The translations under genes and the position numbers were made by a program. DNA of 64,000 bases from contig NZ_JADVOP010000008.1 of the NCBI RefSeq assembly GCF_016508585.1, positions 1-64,000 of the forward strand. The letters are read 5' to 3'. This DNA is from Acinetobacter baumannii (GTDB lineage: Bacteria > Pseudomonadota > Gammaproteobacteria > Pseudomonadales > Moraxellaceae). The notes under the pieces were generated by a model. It saw nothing but the letters and a program-made list of their open reading frames with translations. It was not told where the DNA came from and searched no databases. Shown piece after piece: positions 18,817 through 28,061 of this stretch. Position 1 is the stretch's first letter. The number at the start of each line of letters is the position of its first letter.

Positions 18817-19167
18817 TTAATTCCAAACAGCATTTCTCAAATAAACATAAAGTGCTTTATCTAGCTCTCTAAATAAAGACTCAGCATCAACTTTTTCACC
18901 TAAAAGCTCAATAATATCATCTTTATAATTAACCCTTTGTCCAAAAGGTCTCTTACCATCAGTGTATGGTAAAGGTAAGGGATACCCCTTAAAGAAAAAA
19001 TCAACAAGACCATCATTGATCTTCATATCGTACCATATAAGTAGTTTAAGCAGTTCTATGTGGTGTTCTGTTAAATCAAATACTTCATTTTCCTTATAAA
19101 CATAGCGATTAGCTAAACACGATGAAGCTGCAAACCATGTTGGAAAAGCACATAAAGCTTCACTCAT
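18817..19167 (-). CDS. Small protein downstream of the type VI immunity gene
   Basis: 116 residues, no signal peptide or membrane helix, rich in Leu, Asp and aromatic residues. I do not recognise a family. Its ATG overlaps the stop of the preceding 78-residue gene by four bases (ATGA), so the two are translationally coupled. A segment (LTEHHIELLKLLIWYDMKIN, near residues 32-51) resembles one in that upstream protein (LTQEHILVIQNLHVAWLNIE), which suggests they are distant paralogues. Position behind an effector-immunity pair makes an immunity role plausible, but that is only inference. Confidence 0.6.
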   Translation of the reverse strand: MSEALCAFPTWFAASSCLANRYVYKENEVFDLTEHHIELLKLLIWYDMKINDGLVDFFFKGYPLPLPYTDGKRPFGQRVNYKDDIIELLGEKVDAESLFRELDKALYVYLRNAVWN

Positions 19168-19400
19168 GATTTTTTTAGTTCATTAGAATTTTTAGATTTC
19201 TTTAAAATCTTAGATATTTCATCAAAACGAGGTAAATATACCGCTAAAGCACCATTTTCAATATTTAACCATGCAACATGTAAATTTTGAATAACAAGTA
19301 TATGCTCTTGTGTTAAGGGAATATTTTCTTGCTCATAAGCATCTTTAACATTATATTTTCGAGGAATAATAGTTTTTATAAAATCTAAAATAACTTTCAT
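19164..19400 (-). CDS. Small protein in the type VI immunity block
   Basis: 78 residues beginning MKVILDFIKTIIPRKY; Lys-rich and AT-rich in codon use. The start is two bases beyond the DUF3396 stop, with GGA inside the last codons of that gene serving as ribosome binding site. It ends in an ATGA overlap with the 116-residue gene. No known domain recognised. It may be an accessory or orphan immunity protein. Confidence 0.6.
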   Translation of the reverse strand: MKVILDFIKTIIPRKYNVKDAYEQENIPLTQEHILVIQNLHVAWLNIENGALAVYLPRFDEISKILKKSKNSNELKKS

Positions 19401-19402
19401 TT

Positions 19403-20506
19403 TTAATTCCAATCTATACGTTTATCTAAAAAAGCATACTGACTATTTAACTTAGGCTCATCTTGTAACTTTGCAAAATATTCAAGCTTTTGATCATCTT
19501 CTATATCAAAACGAGCTAACCAATGATTGGCTAAATAGCCTTTAATCAGTGGAATTTCATCTGTTGAATAATTACCACGATGTAAATCACCTATTTTTTC
19601 AACACGTAAAGGCTTTAACACTCTATTTAACAAGACATAAGGCGCGGGTAAGGGATCACTTTCAACAGAGCCCATTAAAGGTAAAGTCCCCGCTTGTATC
19701 ACAACCCCTGTACCATAGTCATAACCAATGAACCAATTCATCGGTAGTTCACTGTTTAATGCTTCTTCTTCCTTAATCGAATTAAACCACCCGTAGCTGA
19801 TTGCAGTTAACCAGTTCACAGTTTTAATGCCTGTTATTAATCTATTAGATAAAAGTCCTGGATTTCCTACATCCATTGCCCAAGCTTTACGAGCCATAAA
19901 CGCTTCAGTCGGTTCATTCTTATCACTTCTTATTCTAGAAATGAGACAAGCATAACCTGCATAACCATGTTTGGCTTTTAAACGTTGCGCACACTTAATA
20001 AATAAATCAATAAAAGCTTTACTATTTTCGCCCACCCAGTCGATTGGCATAGAAAAAGTTAAAGAGCTTTGATATTTCCCATTCTTCACTTGCCATTGAC
20101 TAGATCCTCCTACATAAAACTCCCATGCACCAGTGGTAAATTTCTCTTTACCACTGGTATATAAAAAATTAAAAGCTTTCATAGGACTATAAAGTTTTAA
20201 GATATTTCGTATAGGTTTAACTTTTTCAAAAGCTAAACTAGCACCACCAGCCCCGTTAGGTGGCTCATCCTGCCAAAGCCAAGTTAAATGCGCTTTGGCA
20301 TATTCTTGATAATCATCAAAGCATTGAGCAATCGCTTCACGCATGTCATCGCTATAACCCTCTTTAAAGTATAAAACCGCACGAATCGCAGGAATCGCAC
20401 CGACATAGTCTTCTCCACCTTGTGGGGTGAGTAATCCACCACCAATTGCGCCTTTTTCTTGTGTCGCAACCCATGCTTTGTAGTCTTGTTCTTTTTTAAA
20501 GTGCAT
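19403..20506 (-). CDS. DUF3396 type VI immunity protein (TsiV-like)
   Basis: About 367 residues. I recognise the DUF3396 family by the pattern VRAVLYFKEGYSDDMREAIAQCF near the N-terminus, a central TFSMPIDWVGEN block, and WLTAISYGWF. In other Proteobacteria DUF3396 proteins neutralise VRR-NUC nuclease effectors delivered by type VI secretion, and here the gene sits directly after such a nuclease. The start is ATG 20506, eight bases after GGAG; the nuclease stop is 13 bases upstream. It should act in the cytosol by binding the nuclease. A broken relative lies at 18670-18808. Confidence 0.8.
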   Translation of the reverse strand: MHFKKEQDYKAWVATQEKGAIGGGLLTPQGGEDYVGAIPAIRAVLYFKEGYSDDMREAIAQCFDDYQEYAKAHLTWLWQDEPPNGAGGASLAFEKVKPIRNILKLYSPMKAFNFLYTSGKEKFTTGAWEFYVGGSSQWQVKNGKYQSSLTFSMPIDWVGENSKAFIDLFIKCAQRLKAKHGYAGYACLISRIRSDKNEPTEAFMARKAWAMDVGNPGLLSNRLITGIKTVNWLTAISYGWFNSIKEEEALNSELPMNWFIGYDYGTGVVIQAGTLPLMGSVESDPLPAPYVLLNRVLKPLRVEKIGDLHRGNYSTDEIPLIKGYLANHWLARFDIEDDQKLEYFAKLQDEPKLNSQYAFLDKRIDWN

Positions 20507-20519
20507 TGTTTTCTCCAAG

Positions 20520-21233
20520 TTAAAATGCTGGGGCTGGGAATTTTGGCATTTTTGGTAGTTTGCCTTTTCGCAACTGTGCCAAGGCAGCTAATGTCGCAAT
20601 TGCTGCAGTTGCCCATTCAGTCACTGTGGATTTTTTACCATCATCATCACCACAACCACATTCATCAGGGTCGAGCACTTTTAACTTACTGTAGTCGCCT
20701 GCTATTTGCTCATAAGCCTTTTCTTGCTCAGGACCAAAAACATCCGTACCAAACTTAATTTCCACCACATGTTTAATATTGTCTTGGGTTGGAGGTGCAT
20801 TGGGGTCTTTAACAATAACCAAATCAGGACGACGAGTCATTCCCTCCCCTTTCTCATATTCATAACCCTTATCCTTTAACCAATTTTTTTTAATCCATCC
20901 CCAAACATATTTATGCCCTTTGGTGAGTATATTTTTATCCATGATCGGTTCAGGAGGGTCTGTATGCATATCATAAGTGATTTCGGGTTTATATGGACTT
21001 TGATTAAACATCATTTCATCCATTTCTTTTAATCGCTCAGAAACACATGATTGATAAAGGTTATTTTGCTTTTTCCCTTTGTTTGGATTGTAGTTACAAT
21101 AACAAATGGCACTGCAAAGAATTTCTTTGTCTTTGGGATCAAGTGCCGTACTGTCAATTGCAACAACTTTAATTGTTGGATTTTGTGTTGGTGTAGTTGT
21201 TAATACTCCTTGTGGTTTTCCCTGATCAGCCAT
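20520..21233 (-). CDS. VRR-NUC nuclease, predicted type VI secretion effector
   Basis: 237 residues. The N-terminal half has a Cys-containing segment (CSAICYCNYNP, with another Cys near residue 62) seen in related effectors. The VRR-NUC core follows: RRPDLVIV supplies the metal-binding Asp and VVEIKFG the Glu-x-Lys pair, then EQEKAYEQIAGDY. The C-terminus has an acidic CGCGDDD patch and a short Ala-rich hydrophobic stretch. The family cleaves DNA with a PD-(D/E)xK-type active site. It starts 8 bases inside the PAAR gene and is followed at once by DUF3396, the known immunity family for this class. Confidence 0.82.
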   Translation of the reverse strand: MADQGKPQGVLTTTPTQNPTIKVVAIDSTALDPKDKEILCSAICYCNYNPNKGKKQNNLYQSCVSERLKEMDEMMFNQSPYKPEITYDMHTDPPEPIMDKNILTKGHKYVWGWIKKNWLKDKGYEYEKGEGMTRRPDLVIVKDPNAPPTQDNIKHVVEIKFGTDVFGPEQEKAYEQIAGDYSKLKVLDPDECGCGDDDGKKSTVTEWATAAIATLAALAQLRKGKLPKMPKFPAPAF

Positions 21234-21759
21234 TGTCTAACTCATCCACTAAATTGAGATGAATTTCTTCCTCAGACGGGGTATAAATCCAATCAGTATA
21301 GCCTTGCGTATCACTTGCATAAATGGTACTGGTACCATCTCCCATGGTTACACGGACTCTACGGTTGGCGATCGGTTCACCAGTATTTTGGTCAACAAGC
21401 TGAAAACGACCTGAATGGTCTTGTGGTGGCGGTATTGTTTCTTCACCCTCATCGTTTGGATTACCCATCAGTTGGGAACCAAAAGGTGAACTGGCTTCAA
21501 CAACCACTTGAAATGAACTTGGCAATAATTTCGCACCACATGCGGTTTTCATTCCCGCCAAAGCAACCTGACTATTATCAGGAAGAATAAAATGAGGCGC
21601 ACCTTCTGCGATTGGAAAAATGCCTTTACATTTAGGACAAGCAACCATATAGCCTTTAGCAGCCATACCGATTCCATTGACTAAGGTCGATGCATTGCTT
21701 TGAATCACGACACCACCATGATCGGTTTTACAACCTTGGATAATAACAGCTTGAGTCAT
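21226..21759 (-). CDS. PAAR-domain type VI secretion tip protein
   Basis: 177 residues. Residues 1-90 form a PAAR-like domain (MTQAVIIQGCKTDHGGVV, a CPKC pair, then GMKTACGAKL) that should cap the VgrG spike. The C-terminal part, from about 110, looks like a small beta-sandwich extension (GRFQLVDQNTGEPIANRRVRV) that probably docks the separate nuclease encoded next. It is the first gene of the island. No VgrG or other secretion-system gene is in the window, so this is an orphan cargo module that would rely on a system elsewhere in the genome. Confidence 0.82.
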   Translation of the reverse strand: MTQAVIIQGCKTDHGGVVIQSNASTLVNGIGMAAKGYMVACPKCKGIFPIAEGAPHFILPDNSQVALAGMKTACGAKLLPSSFQVVVEASSPFGSQLMGNPNDEGEETIPPPQDHSGRFQLVDQNTGEPIANRRVRVTMGDGTSTIYASDTQGYTDWIYTPSEEEIHLNLVDELDNG

Positions 21760-22137
21760 AATTATTCTCTTATTTTATTTAGTAAAATTTAATAAAAATG
21801 TTTATATAAAAATAAATAAACCGCTCAAATATACCTTAATTATATGCAAGTAACAAATTTTCAAACTAGAAACCTAGCCAGCTATTCATTTCATATTAGG
21901 AATTAAAAATAAAAAGCTCATTCTAGATTGGATTAAAAAATAGGAATAAGGTAAAACAAAAAATTATTTTATATTAAAATTCAATTAATTAATTTCATGA
22001 AAATATATGTGATTATCTTTCACAATAGACTTAATCACTACATTTTTTCAATTATAGATTTATCCACTCTCTAAAGTATATAACTGATCATAGATACATA
22101 TTATATACTTTAAATATATTTTGAGAATTTAATTTAC
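21760..22137. other. Very AT-rich intergenic region upstream of the PAAR gene
   Basis: About 380 bases with no coding potential on either strand and a composition richer in A/T than the neighbouring genes. It should carry the promoter of the type VI island, but A/T richness makes promoter calls meaningless by eye. I see no inverted repeat or direct repeat typical of an integration site. Confidence 0.5.
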
Positions 22138-23247
22138 CTATCTATTATTAAGTAAAAATTGACGTATTTGTCGATTCAACGGTGCTGAATAATACTTTTC
22201 GATTGCCCAACTCAATATAAAAACACCTATAAAATAAATGGGCAATAGCATCAATTTTTCAACAGGTAAAGTTTCTTTGGGAAGATAAAAAACTTTAAAC
22301 ATACCTAGAATAATCAGATGAAATAAATACATCTCATAACTACGCTGCCCTATCCACTCCATAGCTTTGGAGAGGATAGAGGATGGTTCAGCCTGCGGAT
22401 GTTGAGCAAAACAGAAAATTAAAATTGCAGACAATAACGCAAAAATAGACACTCCCCATGTACTGACCTCTTTGATCGGGGCATAAAGGTACAGAATAAT
22501 CATCAAAATACAAACCACAGGTACAATGATTTTTGGAATATCAAGCGTTGTCCCTACCTTTTGAACAAGCAATGCAGTCAAACAGCCGATTGCAATGCCA
22601 TCAAAACTTGAAAAATAGTGATATAAGTACGCTCCACTTTCCTCTGCAAAGTGTAAAGAACGAAAGTAAGTTGCATAACAGATAATAGCCAACAACAATG
22701 CAATAAAACCTTTCCCCCGCCCTAAAACCAAACAGAGTATTGGAAAGGCTAAATAAAACACCTCTTCAACCGACAATGACCATAAAACCCCAAGTGCATA
22801 ATTCACCCAGCCATTTTCAATGATCAATATATTCATCCAAAAGGTAAAAGCAGAAAATACAGTAAGTCCATAAGAAACTTCGATATCATTTGGAGCCTGA
22901 TTCATAAAGGGTTTAAGTCCCATTGCTCCGAATATCGTGACCATGGCAACAAGTAGAACCAAGCAAGGCATAATTCGCGCAATACGGCGAACATAAAAGT
23001 CTTTAACTCTGATATGCCCTAACGAACCACTTCTTTGTAAGGCGTGCTGGGTAATCAAAAAACCTGAAATAACGAAAAACATCGTCACTCCGTAATTACC
23101 ATTACGCGCAATCAAATTGTTCAGGCTTTCACCAAAAATTTCTACACCTAAAAATGTGTCGTGTAATTTATAAGGAATATTAAAATGATGAATCAGCACC
23201 AATAAAATTGAGATGCCACGTAATACATCAATCTTGTAATTGCGCAT
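22138..23247 (-). CDS. Membrane acyltransferase (acyltransferase-3 family)
   Basis: 369 residues with about ten membrane segments. The start KIDVLRGISILLVLIHHFNIP contains the family Arg and the His-His pair needed for catalysis; TMFFVISGFLIT and the later WSLSVEEVFYLAFP are also typical. These OafA-type enzymes acetylate or acylate extracellular sugars such as O-antigen, capsule or peptidoglycan. No glycan locus is adjacent, so the acceptor cannot be named. It stands alone between the type VI island and cycA. Confidence 0.85.
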   Translation of the reverse strand: MRNYKIDVLRGISILLVLIHHFNIPYKLHDTFLGVEIFGESLNNLIARNGNYGVTMFFVISGFLITQHALQRSGSLGHIRVKDFYVRRIARIMPCLVLLVAMVTIFGAMGLKPFMNQAPNDIEVSYGLTVFSAFTFWMNILIIENGWVNYALGVLWSLSVEEVFYLAFPILCLVLGRGKGFIALLLAIICYATYFRSLHFAEESGAYLYHYFSSFDGIAIGCLTALLVQKVGTTLDIPKIIVPVVCILMIILYLYAPIKEVSTWGVSIFALLSAILIFCFAQHPQAEPSSILSKAMEWIGQRSYEMYLFHLIILGMFKVFYLPKETLPVEKLMLLPIYFIGVFILSWAIEKYYSAPLNRQIRQFLLNNR

Positions 23248-23408
23248 AGATATTATTGTCTACCCAAATTGGTGCTATTAAACGTGTTTTTTATTTTTAT
23301 TTCAGTATTTTATTTTGAACAATTTGTTAATGCATTGATGATCTAAAAACACTTCAATCAAGATGCGATTAACTAGATAAAATGTCTAAGAAATGAAGCC
23401 AATCAGAA

Positions 23409-23441
23409 AATATACAGGAGATGACCGAAAACCATCTCCTG
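23409..23441 (-). terminator. Terminator after cycA
   Basis: CAGGAGATG at 23415-23423 and CATCTCCTG at 23433-23441 are exact complements around a nine-base loop. On the minus strand the stem is followed by TATATTTT. It lies 20 bases after the cycA stop and ends the dad operon. Confidence 0.6.
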
Positions 23442-23462
23442 ATCAGTTGAAGATATCCAACA

Positions 23463-24896
23463 TCAGCCTTGTTGATGACTACGCTTTTTCATACGCGGTT
23501 TATACATTAACTGATAAGTGACTGCTAAAATGATCACCCATAACGGACTGATGATGAGCGCTTTTAAAGTATCAGGCTCCAAGCTGAGAATCACCAATGT
23601 AAATGCAAGAAAAATCAATACAATATATGACATCCATACGCCACCTGGCATTTTAAAGTTCGATTTTGCATGAAGCTCTGGGCGTAACTTACGATAGCGT
23701 ATATAACATACCATGATGATGCTCCAGATGCTGATGAACAAAATCACACACAAAGAGCTTGCGAGTGTAAATGCTTCGACAGTATTCGGTACAAAATACT
23801 GTAAGGCTGCACCCGCCATAATGAAACCACAAGAAAACAACAGTCCTTTTGCAGGCACAGCACGCTTTGACAGCTCAGCTAACTTTTCAGGTGCTTGACC
23901 TTCTTTGGCTAAACCAAAGAGCATGCGACTGGTTGAAAACACACCACTGTTCATTGATGACATCACAGAAGATAATACCACCAGATTCATAATGATGGCT
24001 GCTCCGCCAATACCTGCATGCATAAATAACGATACGAAAGGACTCTGGTCTGCGGGAATTTCTGTCCACGGTGTTACAGACATCACAATAAACAATGCCA
24101 ACACATAGAACAAAATAATCCGTGTAGGAATGGCATTGACCGCTTTAGGTAAGTTCTTTTCTGGATCTTTGGTTTCAGCTGCCATCGTACCAATCAGCTC
24201 AACCCCCACAAAAGCAAATAACGCGATTTGGAAGCCTGCTAAAAAGCCACTGCCACCTTTCGGGAACATCCCCCCATATGACCAAACATTGCTAAAACTT
24301 GCAACTGAACCACTTGGTGCTTGAAAATGGCTGAATACCATATAACCACCAATGAGAATCAAGCCAAGAATGGCCAGAATTTTGATCAATGCAAACCAAA
24401 ATTCAATTTCACCAAACAATTTTACCGTGAGCAGGTTAATTCCAAGCACCAAAAGCACACAACCTGCACTAATCAGGGCTTGTCCCATGGGCGTAAAGGC
24501 AACCCCATCGGGTAACCAAAAATTCAAATAATTAATAATTGCAGCTAAATCAGCAATGCCGACCAAAATCCAACCCAGCCAATAAGACCAGCCGATGTAA
24601 TACCCAGCACCAGGACCGATTAAGTCATGAGCCATGTCGATAAATGATTTGTAATGCAGATTGGAAAGTAGAATTTCGCCTAATGCACGCATCAAGAAGA
24701 AAAACATGGCACCAATAATCATATAGATGATTAAAATCGAGGGACCTGCTAGAGAAATTGTTTTCCCAGATCCCATAAATAAACCTGTACCAATCGCACC
24801 GCCAATGGCAATTAATTGCAAATGACGATTTGATAATTTCCGTTGCAGCTCATGTGGCGACGATGGTGCGTCATCTGTATGGCTTGAAGTTGTCAT
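23463..24896 (-). CDS. cycA: D-alanine/D-serine/glycine permease
   Basis: 477 residues, about twelve membrane helices, amino acid-polyamine-organocation superfamily. The N-terminus RKLSNRHLQLIAIGGAIGTGLFMGSGKTI is the AAT-family consensus, and the Glu in ALGEILLSN and the FVGVELIGTMAAETKDPEKN block fit CycA. As the last gene after dadA, alr and ridA, it should import the D- and L-alanine or glycine that the operon degrades. It is separated from ridA by 180 bases that contain a 12-bp hairpin. Confidence 0.85.
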   Translation of the reverse strand: MTTSSHTDDAPSSPHELQRKLSNRHLQLIAIGGAIGTGLFMGSGKTISLAGPSILIIYMIIGAMFFFLMRALGEILLSNLHYKSFIDMAHDLIGPGAGYYIGWSYWLGWILVGIADLAAIINYLNFWLPDGVAFTPMGQALISAGCVLLVLGINLLTVKLFGEIEFWFALIKILAILGLILIGGYMVFSHFQAPSGSVASFSNVWSYGGMFPKGGSGFLAGFQIALFAFVGVELIGTMAAETKDPEKNLPKAVNAIPTRIILFYVLALFIVMSVTPWTEIPADQSPFVSLFMHAGIGGAAIIMNLVVLSSVMSSMNSGVFSTSRMLFGLAKEGQAPEKLAELSKRAVPAKGLLFSCGFIMAGAALQYFVPNTVEAFTLASSLCVILFISIWSIIMVCYIRYRKLRPELHAKSNFKMPGGVWMSYIVLIFLAFTLVILSLEPDTLKALIISPLWVIILAVTYQLMYKPRMKKRSHQQG

Positions 24897-24985
24897 AAAA
24901 ATATCCTTTTTGACAATTTTTTGGAGGTAAAACTTGCTTGTGGCAACAGAACATTCCCGTTCTGTTTTGTTTTACCCAACTTGAG

Positions 24986-25014
24986 CCAAAGCACATGGTT
25001 TACATGTGCTTTGG
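24986..25014 (-). other. 12-bp perfect hairpin between ridA and cycA
   Basis: CCAAAGCACATG (24986-24997) and CATGTGCTTTGG (25003-25014) pair perfectly around a five-base loop. On the minus strand no U-tract follows, so it is not a simple terminator. It may protect the 3' end of the dadA-alr-ridA transcript or modulate cycA expression. That is inference. Confidence 0.5.
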
Positions 25015-25076
25015 TTTTGTTTCCAAATAAGTACGATTTAATTCATGCAGTGATCAATGCATAGACATTAAAAAGC

Positions 25077-25448
25077 TTATTTCTGTGCAGCCGTGACCGC
25101 AATTTCAATCAACCAATCTGGATTTACCATATCTGCTTGAATTGTGGCACGAGAAGGTGCAACACAGCCTTTTAACCAATCTACCCAAATAGCATTGAAT
25201 GTTGGAAAGTCAGATAAATTCTTAATGTAGACATTTGCCGACAGTAGACGTGATTTATCCGTATTGGCTTCAAGTAACAGTTGATCGATGGTTGCCAGAA
25301 TATCTTTGGTTTGACCTGTAATATCAAGTTGCGTATTTTTAGGCACTTGACCAGATAAATAAACCACTTTATTAAAAATTGTGACTGCACTCATCACGTC
25401 ATTACTGTTCAGTTTCTGGATATCTGCATGTTGAAGATTATTTGACAT
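25077..25448 (-). CDS. RidA-family enamine/imine deaminase
   Basis: 123 residues, the usual length of the YjgF/YER057c/UK114 family. The key Arg is present in PSRATIQADMVNPDWLIEIAV, as is the VVYLSGQVP strand. Such proteins hydrolyse reactive 2-aminoacrylate or imine intermediates. DadA oxidation of D-amino acids releases imines, so a Rid enzyme fits this operon directly. It starts ten bases after the alr stop. It may belong to a Rid subgroup other than RidA itself, so I give no gene symbol. Confidence 0.88.
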   Translation of the reverse strand: MSNNLQHADIQKLNSNDVMSAVTIFNKVVYLSGQVPKNTQLDITGQTKDILATIDQLLLEANTDKSRLLSANVYIKNLSDFPTFNAIWVDWLKGCVAPSRATIQADMVNPDWLIEIAVTAAQK

Positions 25449-25458
25449 CTGTATTTCC

Positions 25459-26574
25459 TTATTTCGAAATTTTGAAATTTACCCGTGCAGTGACACCGCA
25501 CATGAGTTCATAACCGACTGTGCCAGAACTTGCGGCAACATCATCGATTGCAAGTACAGTACCATCGGAAGATTGTCCCCATAGCACCACTTCACTGCCA
25601 ATATCAGCATCAGCAATATGAGTTAAATCAACTGCAAGCATGTCCATACTGACTCGACCAATGGTTTTTGTAAGTACAGAATTGACCAATACAGGTGCAT
25701 CCATAGAGATACGCTGATAACCATCGGCATAACCACATGCAACAATACCGATTTTCATGGCATGGGGTGCTGTGAATTTTGAACCATAACCTACTGTTTC
25801 ATTTGCCTGTAAATCTTGAACTGCGATAATTTCACTGCGCAAACTCATGCTTGGTTTAAGATTCCAATCCTGGATTGAATGGCTAGGATAGTCAGGTGAG
25901 CTACCATACAGCATAATCCCGCTACGAATATAATCTGAATGTAAGTCTTGTGAATGTCTCAGGATGGCTGCGCTATTTGAGACAGAGCGGTCACCTGCTA
26001 AATCGTGAATGGTATCTTCAAAAACACGTTGTTGATATTCAATTCCTGATTTTCCTAAACGCTCACCATCGGCATCAGAAAAATGCATCATATGGGTAAT
26101 GGACTTAACAGCTGGACACTGTTGCAATCTTTGCCACATCGTACGATAAGCATCTGGCTTAAATCCCAGACGATTCATACCCGTATTCATTTTTAAAAAT
26201 ACATCGAATTTAGCCTGTGATTGGTCTGATTGAGCCTGAAACTGTTCCAACCAATTGATTTGTGCAATATGATGCAGACTAAAACTTAATTGATATTCTT
26301 TACAGTCCAACAAATCTTGCGCTGAAAAAATACCTTCTAAAAGTAAAATTGGACCTGTCCAGCCTAATTTTCTTAATCTTTTTGCTTCATCAATATCCAA
26401 TAAAGCAAAACCATCTGCGGATTTAAATGCTTCATAGACACGTTCAATTCCATGCCCATATGCATTGGCTTTGACCACTGCAAAAACTTTACTTTGAGGC
26501 ATAAATTGACGAGCAACATTTAAATTATGCTGCAAGGCATCATGATGAATGACAGCAGTAATTGGTCTAGGCAT
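25459..26574 (-). CDS. dadX: Catabolic alanine racemase
   Basis: 371 residues, PLP enzyme. The PLP lysine is Lys35 in AVVKANAYGHG and the second catalytic residue is the Tyr in ETVGYGSKF. VACGYADGYQR and RVSMDMLAVD are also conserved. It converts L-alanine to D-alanine, which DadA then oxidises to pyruvate. Co-orientation between dadA (90 bases upstream) and ridA makes a catabolic DadX role more likely than the biosynthetic Alr, though sequence alone does not separate the two. Confidence 0.9.
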   Translation of the reverse strand: MPRPITAVIHHDALQHNLNVARQFMPQSKVFAVVKANAYGHGIERVYEAFKSADGFALLDIDEAKRLRKLGWTGPILLLEGIFSAQDLLDCKEYQLSFSLHHIAQINWLEQFQAQSDQSQAKFDVFLKMNTGMNRLGFKPDAYRTMWQRLQQCPAVKSITHMMHFSDADGERLGKSGIEYQQRVFEDTIHDLAGDRSVSNSAAILRHSQDLHSDYIRSGIMLYGSSPDYPSHSIQDWNLKPSMSLRSEIIAVQDLQANETVGYGSKFTAPHAMKIGIVACGYADGYQRISMDAPVLVNSVLTKTIGRVSMDMLAVDLTHIADADIGSEVVLWGQSSDGTVLAIDDVAASSGTVGYELMCGVTARVNFKISK

Positions 26575-26663
26575 GTTATTCGTCCCTGAATACGAATGTA
26601 CAATTAAAGCGTTTATCTCTAAACGCTTTAATGCAATGTGAATGATAAAAATGAATACAGTTT

Positions 26664-27923
26664 TTAAGCTGCGTGAGGATAACGCTGAATAGATAGACCT
26701 TCTGTACTAATGTCAGTTTGATGATTCAATACAAGATCACTGATCAATTTTCCTGAACCACATGCCATAGTCCAACCTAATGTACCGTGACCTGTATTTA
26801 AGAATAAGTTTTTAAAACGTGTTGCGCCAATAATTGGCGTACTGTCTGGCGTCATTGGGCGTAGACCTGTCCAGAACGATGCTTGTGCCAAATCGCCGCC
26901 TGGGAATAAGTCTTGAGTGACCATTTCTAGCGTGCCGCGACGGTCAGCATTTAAACCATGGTTAAAACCACTCAACTCAGCCATTCCACCCACACGAATA
27001 CGTTGGTCAAAACGCGTGATCGCAATTTTATAGGTCTCATCCAAAACTGTAGACTGCGGTGCAAATGCAGGATCAACAATTGGAATAGTTAATGAATAGC
27101 CTTTTACAGGATAAACGGGTAAATTCAATTCAAGTGGTTTCAAGAAATCACGTGAATAACTACCGAATGCCAATACATAACGATCAGCTGTCAGCACTTG
27201 ACCATTGACAAGCACACCTTTGATTTCATCCCCTTCAACCACAAGTTTTTCAACATTTTGATTAAATTTAAAATCCACACCCAGATCTTTGGCTAAGTTG
27301 GCTAAGGCATTGGTAAATAGATAGCAATCACCAGTTTCATCATTTGGCAAATGCAAACCACCCACCAATTTATCTTTCGCATGTTCAAGCGCAGGTTCAA
27401 CTTTAGCGAGATCATCTTTAAGCAACAACTCATGCGGAACGCCACACTCTTTCAGTACAGCAATATCGCGTTGAACCATCTCTAATTGTGCTTCATTACG
27501 GAAGACTTGCAGGGTACCTTTTGAACGGTTTTCGTATTGAATACCTGTATCTTTACGAAGTTCTCTTAAACAGTCACGGCTGTATTCTGCAACACGCGTC
27601 ATACGTTCTTTGTTGATGGCATAGCTTTCTGAATTACAGTTTTTAAGCATTTGCGCCATCCACTGTAATTGCCACATACTGCCATCGATATTGATTGCGA
27701 GTGGAGCATGATGTTGAAACATCCACTTCACTGCTTTAAATGGAATACCCGGTGCAGCCCACGGCGTAGAGTATCCAGGAGAAATTTGACCTGCATTGCC
27801 AAAACTGGTTTCTTCAGCTGGACCCGCTTGGCGATCTAAAACTGTAACTTGTGCTCCTTGCTGCGCGAGGTAATATGCACTTGCTACACCAATCACACCA
27901 CTACCCAATACGATTACACGCAT
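26664..27923 (-). CDS. dadA: D-amino acid dehydrogenase
   Basis: 419 residues, FAD-dependent DAO-family oxidoreductase. The dinucleotide-binding motif [19 protein letters not shown] is at residues 4-22 with the acidic end of the second strand in [23 protein letters not shown] and the C-terminal [15 protein letters not shown] loop are DadA hallmarks. It oxidises D-alanine and other D-amino acids at the membrane, passing electrons to quinone. It is the first gene of the dad operon and is divergent from the Lrp-type regulator, with paired inverted repeats between them. Confidence 0.95.
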   Translation of the reverse strand: MRVIVLGSGVIGVASAYYLAQQGAQVTVLDRQAGPAEETSFGNAGQISPGYSTPWAAPGIPFKAVKWMFQHHAPLAINIDGSMWQLQWMAQMLKNCNSESYAINKERMTRVAEYSRDCLRELRKDTGIQYENRSKGTLQVFRNEAQLEMVQRDIAVLKECGVPHELLLKDDLAKVEPALEHAKDKLVGGLHLPNDETGDCYLFTNALANLAKDLGVDFKFNQNVEKLVVEGDEIKGVLVNGQVLTADRYVLAFGSYSRDFLKPLELNLPVYPVKGYSLTIPIVDPAFAPQSTVLDETYKIAITRFDQRIRVGGMAELSGFNHGLNADRRGTLEMVTQDLFPGGDLAQASFWTGLRPMTPDSTPIIGATRFKNLFLNTGHGTLGWTMACGSGKLISDLVLNHQTDISTEGLSIQRYPHAA

Positions 27924-27943
27924 TTCTTATCCTTTACGCATTT

Positions 27944-27962
27944 ACTAGTTTATTTCACTAGT
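27944..27962. promoter_or_regulatory. Candidate Lrp operator 1 (dadA-lrp intergenic)
   Basis: ACTAGT, a seven-base spacer TTATTTC, then ACTAGT. It shares its spacer and most arm bases with a second site 32 bases away (27976-27994). Position between a divergent lrp-type gene and dadA suggests binding of the Lrp-family product. Confidence 0.55.
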
Positions 27963-27975
27963 ATATTTTTGGTTC

Positions 27976-27994
27976 AATAGTTTATTTCACTATT
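27976..27994. promoter_or_regulatory. Candidate Lrp operator 2 (dadA-lrp intergenic)
   Basis: AATAGT, the same spacer TTATTTC, then ACTATT: a perfect 6-bp inverted repeat matching site 1 in layout. Centre-to-centre distance is 32 bp, about three helical turns, so two dimers would lie on one face of the DNA. Confidence 0.55.
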
Positions 27995-28061
27995 TTTGAT
28001 GTTAAAATTTAGGTGTTTTAATTTTTTGTCGTGAAAATTGACTAAAAAAAGGAAATTATTG

